Below are positions 8,064 through 16,862 of a stretch of DNA of 64,000 nucleotides, piece after piece. Within the stretch, counting starts at the first letter, position 1, and every line of letters begins with the position of its first letter. Below the pieces are notes generated by a model, which had not been told where the DNA came from, made no database searches, and saw nothing but the letters and a program-made list of their open reading frames with translations. Source of the DNA: Polynucleobacter sp. UK-Gri1-W3 (GTDB lineage Bacteria > Pseudomonadota > Gammaproteobacteria > Burkholderiales > Burkholderiaceae). Location of the stretch: contig NZ_JACVQA010000003.1 in the NCBI RefSeq assembly GCF_018881595.1, forward strand, positions 1 through 64,000, in the 5' to 3' direction. A program made the position numbers and the translations under genes.

Positions 8064-10088
8064 ATGAATCTCTTATACGAAGAAGGTGGCGACATTAAGA
8101 TCGCCACAGTACAGTCTGCTTCAGGCTCTGGCGACTCCGAGTCTTGGCAGGCAACCAGCCTTTCTGGAAAAAAGATCAAACTCAAGGCAAAAGAAGTATG
8201 GCTGCGCTTTGAAAAGCCAGATGCTCAAGCTGCAATGGATGAGGCCAATATCCTGACTGCCGATATTGATTTGCAATTTCTTTGGGATTGCGCACCTGAT
8301 GAAGAGTTTGGTTTAGTTGATGTGGCACATGAGTACTTTGGCTCACAAGCTAGTATTGCTCAACAAGTTGGACTTGCGATCGCCTTGCAAGGTGCGCCAG
8401 TATATTTTCGTCGCAAAGGTCGTGGTCGCTTTCAGAGGGCTCCACTAGAACAGCTGCAGGCAGGTCTAGCTGCTTTAGAGCGCAAGCAAAAAGAGCTTGA
8501 ACAACAATCCGCTTGGCAGCAAGAGTTAGTTTCTGGCACCTTCCCTGAGTCCCTAAAGTCTTCAGCCAAGCAATTACTTTTTTCACCCGATAAAAATACT
8601 TCAGCTTATAAGGCTTTAGTTGCAGCCTGTACCGAGACCGGGGAGTCGCCTGCTCAACTCATGATTCGTTGTGGTGCAATTGATTCACCGTTGGCTTATC
8701 ACCAAGGTATGTTTCTGAAAAGCCATTTTCCGAATGGTGCGGATCACAACCCAGCCATTAGCATTGATCAATTGGCATATGCATCAGCGGTTGCTGAGCT
8801 ACCTCTTGCTCAGGTCCAGGCATTTTCCATTGATGATTCCGGTACTACCGAGATTGACGATGCCCTATCAGTTACACCAATTGAGGGTGGTCATCGGGTG
8901 GGTATTCACATCGCTGCGCCTGGCTTGGCCATCACTAAAGATGATCCATTGGATCAAGTGGCGCGTAATCGAATGTCTACGGTGTATTTTCCAGGTGACA
9001 AGATTACGATGTTGCCTGATTCAGTCATTGAGCAATTCTCATTAGATGAGGGTATGCCAAGACCGGCTCTGTCGATCTATGTGGATATTGATACGCAAGG
9101 CATTGCCAATCGAGACAGCCTGCAAATGCGCACTGAGATGGTTCCAATGGCAGCTAACTTACGCCTAGAGGATATTGAACATCTTGTGAGCGAAGAGAGT
9201 CTGCTTGATGAGGGTGCAAGCTATCCCTATCGCAAAGAATTAGCGATTTTGTGGCAGGCTGCCAAACACTTGCATGCAGGACGTCAAGAAAAGCGGGTAG
9301 CAAATGGTTTGCGCGCAGAACAGTTAGGTCTTATCGATCCAAATGCGCTAGCGAGAGACTTTCATTTTCAAATTCAGGATGTTGATGGCGTAAAGCGTGT
9401 TGAAATCGCGCCACGCCAACGCGGATCTATTTTGGATACCATCGTTGCTGAATGGATGATTTTCTGTAATAGCGCATCGGGGCAATTGCTTGCAGACCAT
9501 GGTCTTCCAGGTTTATTCAGAACTCAGAAGGGTTGGGGCCCATTACGCACCCGTATGCAAACTACCCCTGGGCCACATGAAGGTTTAGGTTTGGACTATT
9601 ACGCCTGGTGTACCTCTCCCTTGCGTCGATATTCTGATCTGGTAAATCAATGGCAATTGATTGCGCTTGCAAAGCATGGTGTCACTGCCAAAATGGTTGC
9701 CCCTTTCCCGCCGCGTGATGCAGCCTTAATGGGCATCGCTGCTGATTTTGAATCTTGCTATCAAGCATATGGTGAGTTTCAGGATCGATTGGAGAAGTAT
9801 TGGTGTTTGCGTTGGATCACTCAAGACGGTGAATCGAAGACGGTGTATGTTCGTCATCTGAAGGAGGGTATGTCTAGAGTGGAATTGGTTCCTTTACATT
9901 TACCTATTCCCGAGTTGGCTACCCATCCACGCATGACTCGTGCTGAGGTAGTGATTGCAGATGTCGATTTGCTGCAACTGAGTGCCGGTGTTCGTGTGCT
10001 CGAGATTGAAGCAAAGGCTGACGCTCCTGAAAAGGCTGTAGAGCCGGAGCCCTCAGATGCTCCCAAAGAAGATGCTAGCTCAGATTAA
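8064..10088 (+). CDS. RNB-domain (RNase II/R family) exoribonuclease
   Basis: This 674-residue protein contains a central RNB catalytic domain that degrades RNA from the 3' end. The magnesium-binding signature DDSGTTEIDDALSV is at about 257-270; the later blocks DKITMLPDSVIEQFSL and YAWCTSPLRRYSDLVNQ complete the RNB core. The N-terminal third is poorly conserved and no clear cold-shock domain was seen, so I do not call it rnb or rnr. An acidic low-complexity tail ends the protein. In Burkholderiales a gene of this type is commonly next to aroE and mtgA, as here. Its last 32 nt overlap the next gene. Confidence 0.9.
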   Translation: MNLLYEEGGDIKIATVQSASGSGDSESWQATSLSGKKIKLKAKEVWLRFEKPDAQAAMDEANILTADIDLQFLWDCAPDEEFGLVDVAHEYFGSQASIAQQVGLAIALQGAPVYFRRKGRGRFQRAPLEQLQAGLAALERKQKELEQQSAWQQELVSGTFPESLKSSAKQLLFSPDKNTSAYKALVAACTETGESPAQLMIRCGAIDSPLAYHQGMFLKSHFPNGADHNPAISIDQLAYASAVAELPLAQVQAFSIDDSGTTEIDDALSVTPIEGGHRVGIHIAAPGLAITKDDPLDQVARNRMSTVYFPGDKITMLPDSVIEQFSLDEGMPRPALSIYVDIDTQGIANRDSLQMRTEMVPMAANLRLEDIEHLVSEESLLDEGASYPYRKELAILWQAAKHLHAGRQEKRVANGLRAEQLGLIDPNALARDFHFQIQDVDGVKRVEIAPRQRGSILDTIVAEWMIFCNSASGQLLADHGLPGLFRTQKGWGPLRTRMQTTPGPHEGLGLDYYAWCTSPLRRYSDLVNQWQLIALAKHGVTAKMVAPFPPRDAALMGIAADFESCYQAYGEFQDRLEKYWCLRWITQDGESKTVYVRHLKEGMSRVELVPLHLPIPELATHPRMTRAEVVIADVDLLQLSAGVRVLEIEAKADAPEKAVEPEPSDAPKEDASSD

Positions 10089-10959
10089 ATCGCTAGAATT
10101 TCCATTGCCCGAGAGTCTGAGTGGGGCCTTGCGTTATTTGCATAGCGCTTGGAGTCGCTATCCTTTTCGATTTGCCTTGTGTGTTTCGATACTGATTCAC
10201 ATTCTTTTCCTTTCGTTTCGTTGGGGCGTTGGGGAAATCCAGAATCGCAGGCTCAATACCCCCTTGAGTGTTGTATTGGTAAATGCCAGTAATAAAACTC
10301 CCCCTCTCAGGGCAAACAAGTTGGCGCAGGCTGATTTGCAGGGTGGTGGTAAAACAGAAAATCAAGAAGCCACTGCAATTCATCGGGCCAGACTTGGGGC
10401 TGAGGCTAAGCTTGAGATTTTAGAAAAACAGCAAAAGCAAATGCTCGCAAAGTTAGATGAGCAGCGCATGCGTTCAGGTGGTCGAAAGAGTGGGGACGAA
10501 CAAAAAATTACCCCCCAGTTAAATTCTTTAGAGGCTGAGCTGGCTAAACGGTTGCAAGCTGATGGCAAGGAACCGAAGCGTAAGGTATTAACTGGCGCCA
10601 ATACGAAGGCGGTTACCTTTGCACATTACTACGATGCGATGCGCCAAAAAATTGAGGCTTATGGAGGTACTTTTTTCCCAAGGGCAAATGGACGCCCCTT
10701 ATATGGAAGTTTGGTGATCGTGGTTAGCGTTGACAACCAAGGCAGAATCACGACTAACGCCCAAGGCAAGGATGGGTTATCCATTGGGCGCAGTTCTGGT
10801 AACCCTGAGCTAGACCGTCAGGCAATAGCTATTGTGAGAGCCTCGGCGCCATTTGGTCCTTTTCCATCAGAAATGCGTAATCAAATTGATGTTTTGGATT
10901 GGATCTCTACTTTTGAGTTCACGCGCGATGGTGTGGATCGTCTAGAGCTACGGCATTAA
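10057..10959 (+). CDS. TonB-like energy transducer protein
   Basis: This 300-residue inner-membrane protein has one N-terminal membrane anchor (about 38-57), a charged, coiled-coil-like stretch rich in Glu, Lys and Gln (about 100-140) and a C-terminal TonB-like domain (about 200-290, including the GNPELDRQAIAIVRASAPFGPFP block). TonB proteins pass proton-motive-force energy from ExbBD to outer-membrane receptors, but no exbB or exbD is nearby and the usual Pro-rich spacer is lacking, so its partner is unknown. The first Met lies within the RNB gene (32-nt overlap); a second in-frame ATG at 10072 is equally possible. Confidence 0.8.
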   Translation: MLPKKMLAQIKSLEFPLPESLSGALRYLHSAWSRYPFRFALCVSILIHILFLSFRWGVGEIQNRRLNTPLSVVLVNASNKTPPLRANKLAQADLQGGGKTENQEATAIHRARLGAEAKLEILEKQQKQMLAKLDEQRMRSGGRKSGDEQKITPQLNSLEAELAKRLQADGKEPKRKVLTGANTKAVTFAHYYDAMRQKIEAYGGTFFPRANGRPLYGSLVIVVSVDNQGRITTNAQGKDGLSIGRSSGNPELDRQAIAIVRASAPFGPFPSEMRNQIDVLDWISTFEFTRDGVDRLELRH

Positions 10960-11003
10960 AGCAATTTAACTAACTTTATAAATTCGCTTATTCTGTAGTC
11001 AAT

Positions 11004-11909
11004 ATGAGTTCAACAGATACCGCCTCCTTACATACGGACCCAAGCCTTTTTGCTGGCGTGGACGTTTATGCCGTTGCAGGCCATCCTATTACCCACAGTA
11101 AATCTCCAGCAATACATCAACGGTTTGCAGAGCAAGCTAAGCAGCGTATGCACTATGGCCGTCTTCAGCCCGAGATAGATTCATTTGCTCAGGCAACCAA
11201 ATCTTTTTTTGCTGCGGGTGGCAAGGGCATGAACGTCACCGTGCCATTCAAACTGGATGCTCAAAATCTAGCTGATGTATTAACCCCGCGCGCGCAATTA
11301 GCGGGCGCTGTGAATACTTTATGGAAAACAGAGGGTAAGATTTTTGGTGACAATACGGATGGCGCTGGTTTAGTCCGTGATTTGCTTGCGCAAGGTATTG
11401 CGCTCCATAGCGCCCGTATTTTATTGATTGGTGCTGGCGGGGCTGCCCGTGGCGTGATTGGCCCATTGCTTGAACAGTCACCTAAATCCCTCATCATTGC
11501 CAATCGATCAAGCGCAAAAGCCGATGAGTTGGTAAAGCTCTTTGCAGATTTGGCTGGGTCACGCGAAGTAGCTCTGGAATCTCGCACATTGGCAGAACTA
11601 GAAGATGCTGCAAAAACCCAATATCCATTTGATTTGGTGATTAATGCCACTGCTGCAGGCTTGACTGATGAATCTCCCTTGACGCTTAAGGCGGTGGCTA
11701 ATATTTTTGCGCCCAGCTCATTTGCGTATGACATGGTTTACGGTAAAACCACTGCCTTTATGCAGCAGGCCTTGCAGCGAGGTGCACGCGTCAGTGACGG
11801 TCTTGGGATGTTGGTTGAACAAGCGGCTGATGCATTTTTACTTTGGCGAGGCGCGCAACTAGCGACCGCTATAGATCCTCGCGCAGTCTTGGCGGAGTTA
11901 CGTAGTTAA
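11004..11909 (+). CDS. aroE: Shikimate dehydrogenase
   Basis: This 301-residue enzyme reduces 3-dehydroshikimate to shikimate with NADPH. The substrate site SKSPAIHQRFAEQ and the catalytic Lys in MNVTVPFK are in the N-terminal half, NTDGAGL contributes the catalytic Asp, and the NADP loop is GAGGAARG. The C-terminal DGLGMLVEQAADAF helix is also typical. It lies 44 nt after the tonB-like gene and 9 nt before mtgA, the conserved betaproteobacterial arrangement. Confidence 0.97.
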   Translation: MSSTDTASLHTDPSLFAGVDVYAVAGHPITHSKSPAIHQRFAEQAKQRMHYGRLQPEIDSFAQATKSFFAAGGKGMNVTVPFKLDAQNLADVLTPRAQLAGAVNTLWKTEGKIFGDNTDGAGLVRDLLAQGIALHSARILLIGAGGAARGVIGPLLEQSPKSLIIANRSSAKADELVKLFADLAGSREVALESRTLAELEDAAKTQYPFDLVINATAAGLTDESPLTLKAVANIFAPSSFAYDMVYGKTTAFMQQALQRGARVSDGLGMLVEQAADAFLLWRGAQLATAIDPRAVLAELRS

Positions 11910-11918
11910 TTTGCTCTA

Positions 11919-12674
11919 ATGCGCTGGCTTCTTTATCCAGTGAAATGTTTGCTAGCAGGCTTTGTGGCTATGCAAATCTTTTTCGCATTACAAATTGCAT
12001 TGTGGATTGGCTTAGATCCCAGTAGCACTGCGTTTCAGAGAGCCGAGCACTGGCGTTTATGTACCTGGCATTGGAATTGTTCTATGCAGTCCAAATGGAC
12101 GCCTTATGAAAAGATATCCAATAATCTCAAGCGCGCTGTTTTGGTTAGCGAAGACGACATTTTCTTTCAGCATAAAGGTGTGCGGGTTGAGGATATGCAA
12201 AAAGCTTGGCAGAAAAATCAACAGCAGAATCAACAAAAAGCCCAAGCAGGCAATAAATCTAAGACGGTTTTACGGGGTGGGTCCACCATTACGCAACAAT
12301 TAGCCAAAAATTTATTTTTATCGTCAGAGCAAAACTATTTACGCAAGGGTCAAGAGCTCATCATTACAGGGCTCTTAGAGCTAACACTCTCAAAGCAGAG
12401 ATTATTTGAGATTTATCTTAATTCGGTAGAGTGGGGTGAAGGTATTTTTGGGGTTGGTGCTGCCTCTCAACACTATTACGCTTCCACTCCAGCGGGACTA
12501 AATCGGGAGCAAGCTGCTGCTCTTGCTTCAGCCCTGCCGGCACCCAAGTGTTTTGATAAGCAGCAGTATTGCCGTCGAGGAAGTATTAACTATTCTGCTC
12601 GACAAGAATTTATCTTAGAAAATATGGACCGAGTGGCTTTAGCGCCTTACCCCAAAAGCGGTACAAGCAAATAA
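11919..12674 (+). CDS. mtgA: Monofunctional biosynthetic peptidoglycan transglycosylase
   Basis: This 251-residue GT51 enzyme polymerises lipid II into glycan strands at the outer face of the inner membrane. An N-terminal membrane anchor (about 8-30) is followed by the GT51 motifs: SEDDIFFQHKGV with the catalytic Glu, RGGSTITQQLAKNLFLS, and YLNSVEWGEGIFGVGAASQHYY. There is no transpeptidase domain, which distinguishes it from class A PBPs. It ends convergently with pyrF, 19 nt apart. Confidence 0.96.
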   Translation: MRWLLYPVKCLLAGFVAMQIFFALQIALWIGLDPSSTAFQRAEHWRLCTWHWNCSMQSKWTPYEKISNNLKRAVLVSEDDIFFQHKGVRVEDMQKAWQKNQQQNQQKAQAGNKSKTVLRGGSTITQQLAKNLFLSSEQNYLRKGQELIITGLLELTLSKQRLFEIYLNSVEWGEGIFGVGAASQHYYASTPAGLNREQAAALASALPAPKCFDKQQYCRRGSINYSARQEFILENMDRVALAPYPKSGTSK

Positions 12675-12693
12675 AGAAAATAAAGTAAATAAA

Positions 12694-13539
12694 TTACTTG
12701 CTTGCAGCTGCCCTGAGTGCATCACGAGTGCTCATGGCAACCGCTCTAGCAGCCTGGGCAAAATCAGCCCCTGAGCTGGCATACAGAATAGCTCTTGAGG
12801 AATTAATGATCATTCCAGTTCCTGGCTTGCCTGCTATTTTTCCAGCGCTGACTGTGGCATCAATATCGCCTCCTTGCGCGCCAATCCCTGGAATCAACAA
12901 AGGCATTTCACCAACAATGGCGCGTACTTTAGCGATTTCTTCTGGGAAGGTTGCACCGACCACCAAGCTGATTTGATCAGAACTATTCCACTGTTGTGCA
13001 GCCAACTTGGCTACATGAAGATAAAGAGGTTCTCCGTTGGGAGCCACATTCAGAAACTGCAAATCAGATCCACCGGGATTGGAGGTGCGGCACAGCACAA
13101 TAACTCCTTTACCTGAATGTTTTAGGTAAGGCTCAATCGTGTCAAACCCCATATACGGATTCACGGTCACTGCATCAGCGCCGTAGCGATCAAAGGCCTC
13201 GAGAGCGTAATGGTCAGCGGTACTGCCGATATCTCCCCGTTTGGAATCGAGGATTACGGGGATATGAGGGTATTTATCTTTGAGATGCTTGATGAGTTTT
13301 TCTAACTGAGCCTCTGCTCTTTGGGAGGCAAAGTAGGCAAATTGGGGTTTGAATGCGCAGACCAAATCTGCAGTCGCATCGGCGATTTCTCGACAGAACT
13401 CATAGATGCCCTCGGGGCTCCCTTGCAGGGCTTGAGGTAAGCGCTTTGGGTCTGGGTCAAAACCAACGCACAGCATGCTGCCTTGGGAAGCCCATGCGGA
13501 CTGGAGTTGCTGGTTAAAGGTATTTAAGTGAGAGTTCAT
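12694..13539 (-). CDS. pyrF: Orotidine 5'-phosphate decarboxylase (type 2)
   Basis: This enzyme decarboxylates OMP to UMP, the last step of de novo pyrimidine synthesis. The catalytic block is [15 protein letters not shown], and [12 protein letters not shown], the phosphate-binding [12 protein letters not shown] and [10 protein letters not shown] are type 2 features. I start at the ATG at 13539 (281 residues), because family members begin just before the [15 protein letters not shown] helix. An in-frame ATG at 13569 would add 10 residues, but those codons lie against the end of the TnpB element. Neither start has a good ribosome-binding site. pyrR and pyrB are elsewhere in this window (40803-42262). 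Confidence 0.96.
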   Translation of the reverse strand: MNSHLNTFNQQLQSAWASQGSMLCVGFDPDPKRLPQALQGSPEGIYEFCREIADATADLVCAFKPQFAYFASQRAEAQLEKLIKHLKDKYPHIPVILDSKRGDIGSTADHYALEAFDRYGADAVTVNPYMGFDTIEPYLKHSGKGVIVLCRTSNPGGSDLQFLNVAPNGEPLYLHVAKLAAQQWNSSDQISLVVGATFPEEIAKVRAIVGEMPLLIPGIGAQGGDIDATVSAGKIAGKPGTGMIINSSRAILYASSGADFAQAARAVAMSTRDALRAAASK

Positions 13540-13579
13540 TGAGATCAAGGTTTTTAGTGAAACTGTCATGCTCTATAGG

Positions 13580-13614
13580 TTGACATCTTCCCCTCCTTAA
13601 TTGGTAGGGATTCC
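13580..13614 (-). ncRNA. Putative right end / 3' part of the TnpB guide RNA
   Basis: On the minus strand this stretch reads as a hairpin (CCCU, bulged A, CC, loop AAUUAA containing the tnpB stop codon, GG, AGGG) followed by GAAGATGTCAA. IS200/IS605-type elements usually end with such a hairpin and a TCAA-like cleavage sequence, and the TnpB guide RNA is transcribed from the 3' end of tnpB through this end. The guide would then be copied from the flanking sequence just below 13580, which is the pyrF leader. The boundary is inferred, not measured. Confidence 0.45.
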
Positions 13615-14670
13615 TCCTGCGAGACGCTCATGTCCGAGCGCAAGAATATTCTTGGCTGCATTGAGGTCGCGGTCATTCACCGAACCACAATCTGAACAAG
13701 TCCATTCTATTATTCGCAAACCTATTCTACCTTTCGGACTGCTGGTGGCTATAGAGCCGCAGCACGAACAAGTCTGGGTTGTGTAAAACTCATTAATTAC
13801 CTCAAATACCCCGCCAGCGTAAGCGCTTTTATATTCCAACATGGTTTTGAGTGACGACCATCCAGCATCTAGCGTAGATTTGGCCATTCTTGTCTTAATG
13901 AGTTTGTTACTGGATACGTTTCCTACAAATATTGCCCCATACTCTTGAGCGAGCTTAGTGGAGAACTTATGGAGCTCGTCTTTACGACGATTCTTGATCT
14001 TGGCATGAAGTGCTTTGACTAAAGATTTCTTATGGGCTCTTTGTGCTATGCGCAGTGATGGCTCTAGCTGGCGGTAATTTCTGCCAATAAGGCGATGCCC
14101 ATCGCTAGTGACAGCGCATTCTTTTAGTCCAAGATCAATACCTATGGACTGAGTAGCTGTATTGTGTTTCTTCTCTACTTTGACTGTGGTGTTGAAATAC
14201 CAACGACCACGGGAGTCTTCGGAGAACGAACCGGAACCTAGTTCGTAGTCTACTAAGCCGTATGACTCCCATAGACTAATTGCCTGGCCTTGGTAGTGAA
14301 GCTGGCCATTGCGGTAGCGAATTGCCGATTTTTTAATCGGAATCCAGCCCAGAGAGCGCCTTGCGCCACCACTTTTGCGCCAGGAGAGGCGGATTTTGCG
14401 AAACTGCATTCGGCGAGCAACAAACTCCTCATTGATTGCTTGTACTGTTTGGCTGTGTAGGCTCAAACCTTCTTTACTCGCGCCAGTGGTGTATTGATTT
14501 AGGTCGTATGCTGAGAGAAATTTACCAGTACGGCGCGTATGTTTCTCAGAGAGCTCGTTTACAAAATTCCAAACGAAATTGACTTCACGAGCCTGGGTAC
14601 AAAGGCATTTTGCGTGTCTATCTTTGACACGCAATCGCAGGGTTCGAATTGCTTTATTAGACTCCGACAT
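13597..14670 (-). CDS. tnpB: TnpB-family RNA-guided nuclease of an IS200/IS605-type element
   Basis: This 357-residue protein (start at the ATG at 14670; an in-frame ATG at 14715 would add 15 residues) has the TnpB layout: N-terminal helix-turn-helix-like region, RuvC split into three motifs, and a zinc ribbon (CSCCG and CSDCG). RuvC-I Asp179 (IGIDLG) and RuvC-III Asp335 (NDRDLNAAKNI) are present. At RuvC-II the expected Glu is Asn251 (VGNVSS); a Glu at 294 (INEFYTTQ) could replace it. The gene is intact. No TnpA tyrosine transposase is nearby, so mobility would need help in trans. It sits between the divergent genes pyrF and corA. Confidence 0.9.
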   Translation of the reverse strand: MSESNKAIRTLRLRVKDRHAKCLCTQAREVNFVWNFVNELSEKHTRRTGKFLSAYDLNQYTTGASKEGLSLHSQTVQAINEEFVARRMQFRKIRLSWRKSGGARRSLGWIPIKKSAIRYRNGQLHYQGQAISLWESYGLVDYELGSGSFSEDSRGRWYFNTTVKVEKKHNTATQSIGIDLGLKECAVTSDGHRLIGRNYRQLEPSLRIAQRAHKKSLVKALHAKIKNRRKDELHKFSTKLAQEYGAIFVGNVSSNKLIKTRMAKSTLDAGWSSLKTMLEYKSAYAGGVFEVINEFYTTQTCSCCGSIATSSPKGRIGLRIIEWTCSDCGSVNDRDLNAAKNILALGHERLAGGIPTN

Positions 14671-14671
14671 G

Positions 14672-14687
14672 CTGTAATTATATACAG
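14672..14687 (-). promoter_or_regulatory. Palindromic TATAAT promoter element of tnpB
   Basis: On the minus strand the sequence is CTGTA-TATAAT-TACAG: a perfect -10 hexamer inside 5-bp inverted arms. The hexamer (14677-14682) ends 6 nt before the preferred ATG, so transcription would begin at or next to the start codon, giving a leaderless message. The arms could be an operator or a left-end hairpin of the element. No good -35 was found. Confidence 0.5.
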
Positions 14688-14804
14688 TACTTTTAAAAAT
14701 AAAGCTATTAATCATTTATTCTTATTTGTTATAGCTTCCTCTCTCATGGGGCAGTGACTTTTGCGTTGGCTGATAAACTAGCGCACATTCCTTAGGAGTT
14801 CACC

Positions 14805-15770
14805 ATGATCAACTTGTTCGTCCTGCAAAATGGCCGCCTCTCTCAAGAGCAAGTCGAAGATCGCAATGAATTGTTGCAATATGCCAATCCTATCTGGATT
14901 GATGTGGTTGATCCAGAAGAAGAGGAATTAATCTGGATTAAAGAGGCATTTGGCGTACTTTTGCCTGAGTTAGATGACTTGGGTGACTTAGAAGCTTCTG
15001 CTCGTTATTTTGAGGCAGATGATGGTCACCTCCATATCCGTACCGATTTCTTATTGGATGAAGAAGAAACCTCTCGTAACGTTCGAGTAGCGTTTGTTCT
15101 TACTAAGCAAGTGTTGTTTTCAATTCATGATGAAGATTTGCCAGTGTTCCGTTTGGTTCGCTTGCGTGCTCGTTTGCGTCCTGGTTCTGTGAGCAATGCA
15201 AAAGATGTGTTGCTTGATTTGTATTCAACGGATGCTGAGTATTCTGCCGATGCTTTGGAAGAGGTTTATGAAAACCTTGAGCAAGCTGGAAAACGTGTTT
15301 TGCAAGATGACATCAATGATGCTGATGCTGAGCAAGTTTTGGAGACAATTGCCAAAGAGGAAGATACCAACGGACGCATTCGTCGTAACGTGATGGATAC
15401 CCGCAGAGCCTTGTCTTTCTTAATGCGCAGCAAACTACTATCGGATGAGCAGCAAGAAGAAGCGCGTCAAATTTTGCGCGACATTGATTCTTTGGAAAAC
15501 CATACTGCTTTCTTATTCGACAAGATTAACTTCTTGATGGATGCAACCGTCGGCTTCATTAACTTGAACCAGTCCAAGATTATTAAGATCTTCTCGGTGG
15601 TATCCGTAGCTTTAATGCCACCAACACTACTTGCAAGTATTTGGGGTATGAACTACAAACATATGCCCGAGTTAGATGCTACTTGGGGTTATCCAATGGC
15701 GATTGTTGCAATGGTTATTTCAGCAATCATCCCACTTTGGTACTTCCACAGCAAAGGCTGGATGAAGTAA
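14805..15770 (+). CDS. corA: CorA-family magnesium/cobalt transporter
   Basis: This 321-residue inner-membrane protein forms pentameric Mg2+ channels. The large cytoplasmic N-terminal domain ends in a long helix (about 150-255). Two C-terminal membrane segments follow, with the selectivity signature GMNYKHMPE at the end of the first and a basic tail after the second (YFHSKGWMK). Length and motif are normal. A good ribosome-binding site (TTAGGAG) precedes the start. It is divergent from tnpB. Confidence 0.96.
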   Translation: MINLFVLQNGRLSQEQVEDRNELLQYANPIWIDVVDPEEEELIWIKEAFGVLLPELDDLGDLEASARYFEADDGHLHIRTDFLLDEEETSRNVRVAFVLTKQVLFSIHDEDLPVFRLVRLRARLRPGSVSNAKDVLLDLYSTDAEYSADALEEVYENLEQAGKRVLQDDINDADAEQVLETIAKEEDTNGRIRRNVMDTRRALSFLMRSKLLSDEQQEEARQILRDIDSLENHTAFLFDKINFLMDATVGFINLNQSKIIKIFSVVSVALMPPTLLASIWGMNYKHMPELDATWGYPMAIVAMVISAIIPLWYFHSKGWMK

Positions 15771-15813
15771 TTAGTGTATTAGTGCTTTAGCAATTGGCAG
15801 TATGAATATGCGC

Positions 15814-16302
15814 TTAACTTCTGAGTAGGGCAATTAACTCAGTCAGTGCAAATTCCACTGCCTGTTGCCTGATCGCGTGACGATCACCGTCAAAGTGCAT
15901 GGTTTTCGCTAAGACTTGATTCTCGGTAGCCCAGCCAAAACAGACAGTTCCCACTGGTTTTTCGATTGAGCCCCCTGATGGCCCCGCTACGCCGGTAATG
16001 GAAATGGCCACATTACTTCCTGAATTCATGCGGGCGCCCTCTGCCATGGCCTTGGCTACTTGCTCACTTACCGCTCCATAGGACTCAATTAGCTGGGCAG
16101 AAACATCAAGGCACTCGGTTTTGGCTTCATTGCTATAAGTGATGTAGCCCCGCTCAAACCACTCACTGGAGCCCGCTAACTCGGTCAGGATGGCGCAGAC
16201 AAGTCCACCAGTACAAGATTCCGCTAACGATACCGTCCAATTTCTAGAAAGCAAAATCTGGGCAAGAGTTTTAGTAAGGTCGCTTGCGTTCATTAGACTC
16301 AT
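15814..16302 (-). CDS. pncC: CinA-family nicotinamide-nucleotide amidohydrolase
   Basis: This 162-residue protein corresponds to the stand-alone C-terminal domain of CinA, which deamidates nicotinamide mononucleotide to nicotinic acid mononucleotide in NAD recycling. Characteristic blocks are SLAESCTGGLVCA with the catalytic Ser, ERGYITYSNEAK and ISITGVAGPSGGS. It overlaps pgpA by 4 nt, so thiL-pgpA-pncC is a translationally coupled operon. Confidence 0.92.
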   Translation of the reverse strand: MSLMNASDLTKTLAQILLSRNWTVSLAESCTGGLVCAILTELAGSSEWFERGYITYSNEAKTECLDVSAQLIESYGAVSEQVAKAMAEGARMNSGSNVAISITGVAGPSGGSIEKPVGTVCFGWATENQVLAKTMHFDGDRHAIRQQAVEFALTELIALLRS

Positions 16303-16862
16303 GATTTAATCAAGAATTGTATTAAAGCCATTACGAGCAGCGTGCAGAACGCAGCCGCGAGATCGTCAATCACAATCCCAAACCCACGCCACAGTATTTG
16401 AAGGTAACTTGAGTGTTGAGTGGTATCACTCGCAGTATTTTTAAAGTGACGATCAATGATTCCAATAGGACCAGGTTTCATTGCATCAAAATATCGGAAC
16501 AGTGCGAAAGCAATGATCTGCATCCAAATAGTGGTTGGCATGATGAAAATCAGCACCAACCAAAAGGCAACAATTTCATCCCAAACTATTCCACCAAAAT
16601 CTTTTTTCCCTAACTCTTCGCTGACATAGCCACAGATCCAGCAGCCAAGCAAAATACCGCCACCAATAATCCATAGGAAATCTTCTGTGCTGAGGAAGTA
16701 TTCGCCTATTAGAAAAGCTGCCCAAGCCCAGAGGGTACCTGCAGTGCCCGGCGCTACAGGGCTTAAGCCGCTGCCAAAACCAAAGGCAAGCGTGCGACTG
16801 GCAGTTTGAAAAACCCATTTAATGTTTGGTTGCACTTGTGCAGAATGCTCAATATTAGTCAT
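16299..16862 (-). CDS. pgpA: Phosphatidylglycerophosphatase A
   Basis: This 187-residue inner-membrane enzyme dephosphorylates phosphatidylglycerophosphate to phosphatidylglycerol. The block FGSGLSPVAPGTAGTLWA and the acidic GGIVWDEIVAFW are PgpA signatures, and DAMKPGPIGIIDR is the third. Several hydrophobic segments fit a polytopic protein. It overlaps thiL and pncC by 4 nt each. Confidence 0.95.
   Translation of the reverse strand: MTNIEHSAQVQPNIKWVFQTASRTLAFGFGSGLSPVAPGTAGTLWAWAAFLIGEYFLSTEDFLWIIGGGILLGCWICGYVSEELGKKDFGGIVWDEIVAFWLVLIFIMPTTIWMQIIAFALFRYFDAMKPGPIGIIDRHFKNTASDTTQHSSYLQILWRGFGIVIDDLAAAFCTLLVMALIQFLIKS

Noticed and set aside
11261..11734. Long antisense frame in aroE, rich in Ala and Ser
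   Set aside because: Codon-bias shadow of aroE with no known motif.
12683..12699. AAGTAA...TTACTT hairpin between mtgA and pyrF
   Set aside because: Only 6 A/T-rich pairs and it overlaps the pyrF stop; too weak to call a terminator.
14716..14804. A TnpA (Y1) transposase gene beside tnpB
   Set aside because: The gap to corA is only about 90 nt and has no coding potential.
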